From JBBDXA01 sp040902585 (GTDB lineage: Bacteria > Planctomycetota > Phycisphaerae > Phycisphaerales > Phycisphaeraceae): a DNA stretch of 28,419 nucleotides. Numbering within the stretch: the stretch's first letter is position 1; every line of letters starts with the position of its first letter. Location of the stretch: NCBI GenBank assembly GCA_040902585.1, contig JBBDXA010000128.1, forward strand, positions 1 to 28,419, in the 5' to 3' direction. Below the pieces are notes generated by a model. That model was not told the DNA's origin, ran no database searches, and saw only the letters and a list, made by a program, of their open reading frames with translations. The translations under genes were made by a program, and so were the position numbers. Below are positions 6,737 through 11,787 of the stretch, in pieces.

Positions 6737-7813
6737 TCATTTCACCTGCCCCATCCACGCCGCCAGCAGATCCCGGCAGGCGAAGAGATCATCCTTATGG
6801 ATCATTTCAGTGACGGTGTGGATGTACCGCGTCGGGCAACTGAAAGTCAGCACGCGGGCCCCTTCGCCGGCCCGTTGGATCGCGCCCGAATCGGTGCCGC
6901 CCCGCGCCAGGATCGAGCGCTGGTACTTGATCTTGTTCTTCCTGGCGACCGCTTCGAATTCTTCGATCAGGTCGTAATCGTTGATGACGGAGGAATCCAT
7001 GCAGGTGATGCCCGCGCCGTCGCCTTGCTTGGTGGTGCGCAGGTCATCGGGCACGCCGGGCGTATCGACGCAGAGCGTGGTGTCTAGGCCGATGCCGATG
7101 TCAGGCTTGATGCCGTAGGCACTGGTGAGCGCCCCGCGCAGGCCGACTTCCTCCTGCACGGTGAACACGCAGTGAATCTCTGCTGCGTGGCCTGCTTTGG
7201 ACTTGGCGAGTTTTTCAATCGAGCGGATGGCGAGCCAGCAGGCAATGCGGTTGTCCAGGCATTGTGAAACGACGGTGTTGCCGATCTCGTGCATCGGAGC
7301 CTGGAGGACGACCATGTCACCGACCTTGACTTTCTTCGCCACTTCGTCGCCGGGCAGGCCGAGGTCAATGGTGAAGTCGCCCACTTCGGGGATCTTCTTC
7401 TTTTCTTCTTCGGTGGCGATGTGAATGGGTTTGCCGCTGGGGTTCATCACGCCGGTGATGTCTTTCTTGGGATCGCGCGGGTCAGGGCAGATGGTGACGA
7501 CACGGGCGAAGAGATTGCGCGTGTCGAACCCGCCGACGGGCACGACGCGGATGAAACCTTTGTCGTCGATGTGCTTGACCATGAACCCGATCTGGTCCAT
7601 GTGGGCGGCGATCATGACCTTGGTCGGGTTCTTTGTCTTTCCCTTGGCCCCTGGCCCCTGGCCCTTGGCCCTTCTGACGCAGATGAGGTTGCCCATCGCA
7701 TCTTCGCGCACGGAGTCGAACAGGTCCTTCGATTCCTTCTTGATGAGATCGCGCATGCGATGTTCGCGGCCGGGGATGCCGGGGGTGGTGACGAGTTTTT
7801 CGAGGAGTTTCAT
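6737..7813 (-). CDS. M42 family metallo-aminopeptidase
   Basis: Cytosolic di-metal aminopeptidase or glucanase-like hydrolase of the M42 family (FrvX/TET type), 358 residues as expected. Visible metal ligands and catalytic residues: H71 in AAHMDQIGF, bridging D187 in CLDNR, E221/E222 in TVQEEVGLRGA, D244 in GLDTT and H332 in PTRYIHT; GGTDSGAI (305-312) is also typical. The family releases N-terminal residues from peptides, usually as large oligomers. Residues about 48-62 (RAKGQGPGAKGKTKN), between an N-terminal beta-strand and the first metal-binding strand, are an insertion encoded by the CCCTTGGCCCCTGG-type repeat. No clear ribosome site precedes the ATG. It is upstream of atpD on the same strand, separated by the family C repeat. 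Confidence 0.93.
   Translation of the reverse strand: MKLLEKLVTTPGIPGREHRMRDLIKKESKDLFDSVREDAMGNLICVRRAKGQGPGAKGKTKNPTKVMIAAHMDQIGFMVKHIDDKGFIRVVPVGGFDTRNLFARVVTICPDPRDPKKDITGVMNPSGKPIHIATEEEKKKIPEVGDFTIDLGLPGDEVAKKVKVGDMVVLQAPMHEIGNTVVSQCLDNRIACWLAIRSIEKLAKSKAGHAAEIHCVFTVQEEVGLRGALTSAYGIKPDIGIGLDTTLCVDTPGVPDDLRTTKQGDGAGITCMDSSVINDYDLIEEFEAVARKNKIKYQRSILARGGTDSGAIQRAGEGARVLTFSCPTRYIHTVTEMIHKDDLFACRDLLAAWMGQVK
7641..7673. repeat. CCCTTGGCCC/CCCCTGGCCC repeat inside the M42 peptidase gene
   Basis: Tandem CCTTGGCCCCTGGCCCCTGG units continue to 7673. They match the copies at 1-20 and 116-151 in the ABC exporter gene. On the coding (minus) strand they give AKGQGPGAKG, in frame and without a stop. 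Confidence 0.82.
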
Positions 7814-7877
7814 AGGCGGATTCTGGGGTGAAATGAAGGAAGTTAACCACGGATTTCACAGATGGCACGGATGGGCT

Positions 7878-8102
7878 TCACGCTTGGCGGTCCTCGTCTT
7901 CAGGCCGGTTCGCTTTGTCGCGGGCACTGGCGGAGGACTTCATATGGGTCAATCCCCAGATGCAGATGCCAGAGATGACTAGCGTGTAGGCCGCGATCAT
8001 GTCATAGGCACCGAAGATCCGCATGACTTTCAGTCCGCCCGACCCCGCCAAGACCACGTGCGTCATGCCGAGAACGATCAGAATGCCGCTGAGCCATTGC
8101 AT
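7878..8102 (-). CDS. Small two-helix membrane protein, unknown
   Basis: Seventy-four residues with two predicted membrane helices: LSGILIVLGMTHVVLAGSG (about 4-22) and AYDMIAAYTLVISGICIWGL (about 32-51). A charged, probably cytoplasmic tail follows (SARDKANRPEDEDRQA). I do not recognise a family. The ATG at 8102 is chosen because GGAGG stands eight bases before it; an in-frame GTG at 8117 overlaps the dispersed repeat at 8117-8150. It follows the SDR gene on the same strand with about 60 bases between them. Real-gene status rests on the ribosome site and hydrophobic pattern. Confidence 0.65.
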   Translation of the reverse strand: MQWLSGILIVLGMTHVVLAGSGGLKVMRIFGAYDMIAAYTLVISGICIWGLTHMKSSASARDKANRPEDEDRQA

Positions 8103-8116
8103 GATGTCTGCCTCCA

Positions 8117-8150
8117 CGGGTGGGCCTCGCGGACTCGGCCCGACCGCTAA
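8117..8150 (+). repeat. 34-bp dispersed repeat, family G (copy 1)
   Basis: These 34 bases (beginning CGGGTGGGCCTCGCGGACTC) recur exactly, in inverted orientation, at 26573-26606, more than 18 kb away. This copy lies just upstream of the ribosome site of the small membrane protein gene and just after the SDR gene. It contains GGGCC and GGCCC arms that could pair. Confidence 0.85.
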
Positions 8151-8164
8151 CCATCAATCATGTT

Positions 8165-9007
8165 TCACGCGCCTTCGGGCCGCGCCCACGGCGCGAAGCT
8201 GTCGCCGATGCCGGTGATGAGGTAACCGCCGTCGACCACGATGGTGTGTCCGTTGACAAACTTGCCTGCCGCCGAGGCGAGGTACACCGCTGCCCCCGCG
8301 ACTTCCGCCGGTGTGCCGAAGCGTTCCATCGGGGTCTTCTCGATGATGCGCCGGCCGCGGTCGGAACCCACCATGAATTTCTTGTTGAGTTCGGTTGGAA
8401 TGAACCCCGGCGCGATGCCATTGGTGCGGATGCCGAACTTGGCCCACTCGCAGGCGAGCTGTCGCGTCAGGCCCATGATCGCGCTCTTGGCGCTGGCATA
8501 AGCAGTCACTTCCGTCAGCCCCACGTAGGACGAAATCGAAGCGACGTTGATGATGCAGCCCGAGTGCTGCTCGCGCATCAGGTGGCCCGCAGCCTGGGCA
8601 CAGCGGAAGGAGCCGGTCACGTGCGAATCATGCACCGCGTTGAACTCCGCCATGGTCAGATCGAACGTGGGCTTCTTAATCATGATGCCCGCGCAGTTGA
8701 CGAGGATGTCCAGCCGGCTGAACAGGTCGATGCACTTTTTCATCCCCAGGTCCACGCTCGCATCGCTGCACACATCGAGCGAAATGCCTGCGATGATCGG
8801 CTCAATCGGGTCAGCTTCATCCGTCTCCGTTTCGCGACGCAATTCGGTGACGGCCGCCTCGACCTTGTCCAAGGTGCGCGAGCCAATGAGAACCTTAGCG
8901 CCGTGCTGGACGAGAGCTTTGGCGATGTCCTTACCGATGCCTGATGCCCCGCCGGTGACGAGGGCGACCTGGCCGGTGAGGTCGAAAAGGGATGTGCGGA
9001 TGGGCAT
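8165..9007 (-). CDS. Short-chain dehydrogenase/reductase (SDR) family oxidoreductase
   Basis: Classical SDR, 280 residues, a cytosolic NAD(P)-dependent alcohol/carbonyl oxidoreductase. Seen: dinucleotide site TGGASGIG (18-25), NCAG (104-107, for the more common NNAG), catalytic S157 in VASIS, Y170 and K174 in YASAK, and the C-terminal PGFIPTELN and VVDGGYLITG segments. The best resemblance is to gluconate 5-dehydrogenase / 2-deoxygluconate 3-dehydrogenase or FabG-like enzymes, which sequence alone does not separate. A GGAG box stands seven bases before the ATG. The region around residues 58-70 (TETDEADPIEP) is slightly longer than usual. No sugar-acid catabolic genes are adjacent, so the substrate stays open. 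Confidence 0.92.
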   Translation of the reverse strand: MPIRTSLFDLTGQVALVTGGASGIGKDIAKALVQHGAKVLIGSRTLDKVEAAVTELRRETETDEADPIEPIIAGISLDVCSDASVDLGMKKCIDLFSRLDILVNCAGIMIKKPTFDLTMAEFNAVHDSHVTGSFRCAQAAGHLMREQHSGCIINVASISSYVGLTEVTAYASAKSAIMGLTRQLACEWAKFGIRTNGIAPGFIPTELNKKFMVGSDRGRRIIEKTPMERFGTPAEVAGAAVYLASAAGKFVNGHTIVVDGGYLITGIGDSFAPWARPEGA

Positions 9008-9124
9008 GAGGGAGCTCCAAAGTGGATCAGAACGAGCGACGCAGAATAGCAGAAGGCGACGCCCGCCGGGCGCGCTCGTAGCCGATGTCGCGACAGAAGT
9101 GGCGGTTGCACGGGCTCGCGCAGG

Positions 9125-9130
9125 TATACT
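9125..9130 (+). promoter_or_regulatory. Possible -10 box for the coiled-coil protein gene
   Basis: TATACT lies 33 bases before the ATG at 9164. TTGCAC occurs only 13 bases upstream, too close for a good -35, so this is at best a weak or activator-dependent sigma-70-like promoter. The site lies in the 156-base gap between divergent genes. Confidence 0.35.
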
Positions 9131-9163
9131 GGTTTCAATGCGTCAACCCCAAAGGAGCCTGTC

Positions 9164-9673
9164 ATGAAATGTCGAACCTGCATCGCCGTGACCTTGATCG
9201 CGCTGGTGTCATCGCTGTCGGCGATCCGCGCCGTCGCGGCGGATGACCTTCCGCAGATGAAACACGAAGCCGTGTCGCTGCTGAAGAAGGCGGCTGTCGC
9301 GGAGAAGGAGGGCCGCGCCGACGAGGCACGGAAACTGCGCGGGGATGCGGATGAGTTATTTCGCAAGGTGAAGGAGTTGGCCGCGCAAAGGGGTGTCGGC
9401 GAACCCGAGAAGCCGGTAAAGAAGGAAGCGGCCCCCGGCGAAAAGGCAATCAAGAAGCCCGCGCCGGATGAAGGCGTGAAACCGGTGAAGAAGGAGGCGG
9501 CCCCCGGCGAGAAGGCGATCAAGAAGCTGGATTTGCCTGGCTTTGGCAAGTTGCCCGAGCATGACAAGAAGGCGCAGGACACGATCGGGCGCATGGCGGA
9601 AGAGATCAGCCAGCTTCGCCGGGAGTTGGAGGATCTTCGCCGCACGGTCGCCGAGTTGCGTAAAGAACGGTAA
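9164..9673 (+). CDS. Secreted Lys/Glu-rich coiled-coil protein, unknown
   Basis: 169 residues with a signal peptide (CIAVTLIALVSSLSAIRAVAA, cleavage about residue 26). The mature protein has a helical segment (LPQMKHEAVSLLKKAAVAEK, continuing to about residue 75), a linker carrying two copies of KPVKKEAAPGEKAIKK (about 84-99 and 106-121), and a C-terminal coiled coil (MAEEISQLRRELEDLRRTVA, about 146-165). The duplicated unit suggests a recent internal duplication. AAAGGAG precedes the ATG at good spacing. Probably a periplasmic or surface structural or scaffold protein; no enzymatic motif is seen. The gene stands alone and ends at a shared hairpin terminator. Confidence 0.8.
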   Translation: MKCRTCIAVTLIALVSSLSAIRAVAADDLPQMKHEAVSLLKKAAVAEKEGRADEARKLRGDADELFRKVKELAAQRGVGEPEKPVKKEAAPGEKAIKKPAPDEGVKPVKKEAAPGEKAIKKLDLPGFGKLPEHDKKAQDTIGRMAEEISQLRRELEDLRRTVAELRKER

Positions 9674-9702
9674 GGCTGATCGCAATGACGAAGAACGAAA
9701 AG

Positions 9703-9734
9703 GGCCGGCTCCGGGTGGATCCGGCCTCTTGTTT
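9703..9734 (+). terminator. Intrinsic terminator between convergent genes
   Basis: Arms GGCCGGCTCC (9703-9712) and GGATCCGGCC (9717-9726) pair with one mismatch over a four-base loop, followed by TCTTGTTT. It lies 30 bases after the coiled-coil gene's stop and just beyond the stop of the convergent acetyltransferase gene, so it may serve both directions; the T-rich side favours the plus strand. Confidence 0.75.
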
Positions 9735-9736
9735 CG

Positions 9737-10192
9737 TCACCCGCCGGTGCGTTTGAAGTAGATGAGCTGCGTATCAATGTCGTTGATGTGGTCAACCGAG
9801 CCGCTGGCGATGAAGCCGGTGCGGATGAAGAACGCCTGCAGCGTGACCTGAGTGCGTTCGATGGCGACGAAGAGTTTTTTGGTCGCGACGTGTTGTTCGA
9901 TGTGCCGGATCAGGGCCCGGCCGACGCCGTGACGGCGGGCGTCAGGATGCACAAAGAGAAAGTTGATGAACGGGTGACCGAAGAAGGTCGGCTGGACAAT
10001 GGCGAAGGCGGCGACGTTTCCTTCGACGATCGCCACGTGGCAGGTGCGCGTGGTGATCGCCTGGTGAATCATGTTGGTGCGTTCGCGGTCGGGGCGCATT
10101 TCGATGAGCATCGCGAGGATGGGTTCGGCATCGCTGTAGGCCGCGGTGCGGGTGACGAGGGTGAGCGGCGTGGTGGTGATTGGGGCGGTCAT
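9737..10192 (-). CDS. GNAT family N-acetyltransferase
   Basis: 151 residues of GNAT fold, transferring an acetyl group from acetyl-CoA to an amine or protein N-terminus. Acetyl-CoA loop: RRHGVGRAL (86-94) after the strand FINFLFVHPDA; C-terminal motif B region: AIERTQVTLQAFFIRTGF (110-127). The acceptor is not predictable. It is convergent with the coiled-coil gene and shares its terminator. Upstream, 40 bases from the ATG, the assembly has a G-run and 10 Ns, so its promoter region is incomplete. Confidence 0.85.
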   Translation of the reverse strand: MTAPITTTPLTLVTRTAAYSDAEPILAMLIEMRPDRERTNMIHQAITTRTCHVAIVEGNVAAFAIVQPTFFGHPFINFLFVHPDARRHGVGRALIRHIEQHVATKKLFVAIERTQVTLQAFFIRTGFIASGSVDHINDIDTQLIYFKRTGG

Positions 10193-10231
10193 GCGTGTTC
10201 CACATTCCCGAGTGTTTCGTGGTCACGAGCC

Positions 10232-10251
10232 GGGGGGGGGGNNNNNNNNNN
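10232..10251. other. G-homopolymer followed by assembly gap (10 N)
   Basis: Ten G residues (10232-10241) run straight into ten Ns (10242-10251). The N count is probably a placeholder, so the true distance between the acetyltransferase gene and parA, and the possible presence of a gene such as parB, are unknown. Confidence 0.95.
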
Positions 10252-10254
10252 CGC

Positions 10255-10302
10255 AGACCCGTGCTCGACTGTCCGCGGCGTTTTGGTTGTCCGCACGGGT
10301 CT
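10255..10302. repeat. Inverted repeat beside the assembly gap
   Basis: AGACCCGTGC (10255-10264) and GCACGGGTCT (10293-10302) are perfect 10-base arms around a 28-base loop. It lies next to the gap and 56 bases downstream of the parA stop. No T-run follows on the minus strand, so terminator function is doubtful. It may be another palindromic repeat, which would explain why assembly failed here. Confidence 0.55.
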
Positions 10303-10358
10303 CGTCGCCGAGCCTCCGTGACCCGTGGCACCCATCGAACGACCCGTTTTCACGTGCC

Positions 10359-11510
10359 TCATCGCCCGACGTTCACACTCTGCTTCGCCACGGACAGCGC
10401 CAGGGCACGATAGTCTTCCGCGCCGTTGGAGTCCGGGGCGTATTCGAAGATCGTCGCGCCGAAGCTGGGCGACTCAGCCAGCTTGATATTTCTGCGGATC
10501 ATCGGCGTGTGCATCACCGCATCGCGCCAGGGCACATCCTGATCGCGGCTCCCTTCGAGGAAACTCTTCAAATCACGCGTCACCTCAGCGGCGAGCAGTG
10601 TCTGTTTCTCATGCATGCACAGGATCACGCCGCTGACCACGAGCTGCGGATTAAATCCCTGTCGAATGAACCCGACGGTCTCTAATAGTTTGCTTAGACC
10701 TTGCAGGGCGAGGAAGTGGGCCTGCATGGGCACGAACACTTCCCTGGCGAACGAGAGCGCGTTGATGGTGAGCAGACCCAGGCTCGGCGGGCAGTCGATG
10801 AGGATGTAGTCGAAGCGAGGTCCTGCGTCCTGCGTCCTGAGTCCTGAGTCGGGAGTCTGAGATTGCGGATCGCGGATGGCGGATTGCGGATTCGCCGACT
10901 CGTTCCCTTCGTTCCTTCGTCCCTTCGTCCCTCCGTCCCTAGCGCCCAGCAGCGGCTCCAGCTTGTCCTTGAGCACGCGCTGGGCCCGGCCTGTGATCAG
11001 CTTCGGCCCCAGTTCCGTCTCCGCGCCGGCGAGGTTCACTTCCGCGGGCAGCACCCACAGGTTGTCCTGCACCTGGCGCACGACGTCGATCGCTTTCACA
11101 CTGTCATCCACGAGCAGGTCGTAGTTGCTCAGTTCAAGCTCGCCGGGATCGACGCCCAGGTGCAGCGTCAGATGCGCCTGCGGGTCCAGGTCGATGAGCA
11201 GGACGCGCATGCCCAGATGCGAGAGAGCGGCCCCGAGGTTGACGGTGCTGGTCGTCTTGCCGACGCCGCCTTTTTGGTTGATGAGCGCGATGATGCGGGT
11301 GGAAGGGGGCGGCGGGACCGCTTCGACCTCAGGCGGCGCGGCATCGCCGGCGTCAGGATCGCCCGTGAAGTCTTCGTGGTCGATGTCGTGTTGAGAAGAG
11401 GCCGGCTTGGGCGGCTGCCCGGTGACGATAACGACGCGCGGCTCAGCGCGGGTCTGGTCCTCCGCTTCGTCGAGGGCGGTTGAGGTGGTCGCTTGTGGAT
11501 CGCTGTTCAT
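10359..11510 (-). CDS. parA: ParA/Soj-family chromosome-partitioning ATPase with repeat-derived insertion
   Basis: Cytosolic ParA-type ATPase that normally binds DNA as an ATP dimer and works with ParB-parS to segregate DNA. 383 residues, longer than the usual 250-290. Seen: deviant Walker A KGGVGKTT (80-87) with the signature lysine, switch I LIDLDPQAHLT (105-115), and Walker B YILIDCPPSLGLLT (235-248). Two extras explain the length: an acidic, disordered N-terminal tail (1-70) and an insertion of about 40 residues (about 189-230) just before Walker B, encoded by three kinds of dispersed repeat. The ATG at 11510 is chosen because GGGAGG lies just before it; the frame continues upstream to 11600 without family similarity. 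No parB follows before the assembly gap. It could be a ParA paralogue working with another cargo rather than the chromosomal ParA. Confidence 0.9.
   Translation of the reverse strand: MNSDPQATTSTALDEAEDQTRAEPRVVIVTGQPPKPASSQHDIDHEDFTGDPDAGDAAPPEVEAVPPPPSTRIIALINQKGGVGKTTSTVNLGAALSHLGMRVLLIDLDPQAHLTLHLGVDPGELELSNYDLLVDDSVKAIDVVRQVQDNLWVLPAEVNLAGAETELGPKLITGRAQRVLKDKLEPLLGARDGGTKGRRNEGNESANPQSAIRDPQSQTPDSGLRTQDAGPRFDYILIDCPPSLGLLTINALSFAREVFVPMQAHFLALQGLSKLLETVGFIRQGFNPQLVVSGVILCMHEKQTLLAAEVTRDLKSFLEGSRDQDVPWRDAVMHTPMIRRNIKLAESPSFGATIFEYAPDSNGAEDYRALALSVAKQSVNVGR
10819..10940. repeat. Composite dispersed repeats inside parA
   Basis: Three tandem types in a row: GTCCTGCGTCCTGAGTCCTGA units (10821-10850), GATTGCGGATCGCGGAT / GGATTGCGGATTC units (10861-10892) and TTCGTTCCTTCGTCCCTTCG units (10906-10940). 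The first type resembles the tract before proS (24618-24656); the second matches the repeats in the ABC exporter gene. On the coding strand they give TQDAG, NPQSAIRDPQS and GGTKGRRNEGN peptides in frame. Confidence 0.82.
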
Positions 11511-11653
11511 TGCCGGACGCCTCCCTGCGTCGTGGTGGGCTACTCCATCGAAAGGCAGTATATCAGCAGGGGCCACAGGACGATGCGCAAGGCCCGCCAC
11601 AATCGGGATGGACCCATGTTCCGCCGCGAAGTTGATAGCCGAAAAACTACAAC

Positions 11654-11688
11654 AAATGAGGATTTTTCCTTACACTGAAATGAGGATT
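11654..11688 (+). promoter_or_regulatory. Pair of direct repeats upstream of the giant secreted protein gene
   Basis: AAATGAGGATT occurs at 11654-11664 and 11678-11688, 24 bases start to start, in the 277-base divergent gap between parA and the giant gene. The flanks are also similar (TTTCC and CTCCC after each). Spacing close to two helical turns would suit an operator for a dimeric regulator. No convincing promoter hexamers were found in this gap. Confidence 0.35.
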
Positions 11689-11787
11689 CTCCCGGTAGGA
11701 TAGACGAGCATCGAGGACTGTCCGTCCGTGCCCGGCATGTTTCCAGTATTTATAAGCATTTCAACTTCCCCAGGAAAGAGGACTCCC

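Noticed and set aside
8161..8172. TGTTTCACG at the end of the SDR gene as a parS half-site
   Set aside because: Single half-site formed by the stop-codon region of a coding sequence; no palindrome.
9737..10192. Acetyltransferase plus coiled-coil protein as a toxin-antitoxin or modification pair
   Set aside because: They are convergent and share only a terminator; the GNAT is of general type without a neighbouring ribbon-helix-helix antitoxin.
10346..10356. parS-like TTTCACGTG just downstream of parA
   Set aside because: Only half of the 16-base palindrome TGTTTCACGTGAAACA matches; the second half is absent, so it is not a credible ParB site.
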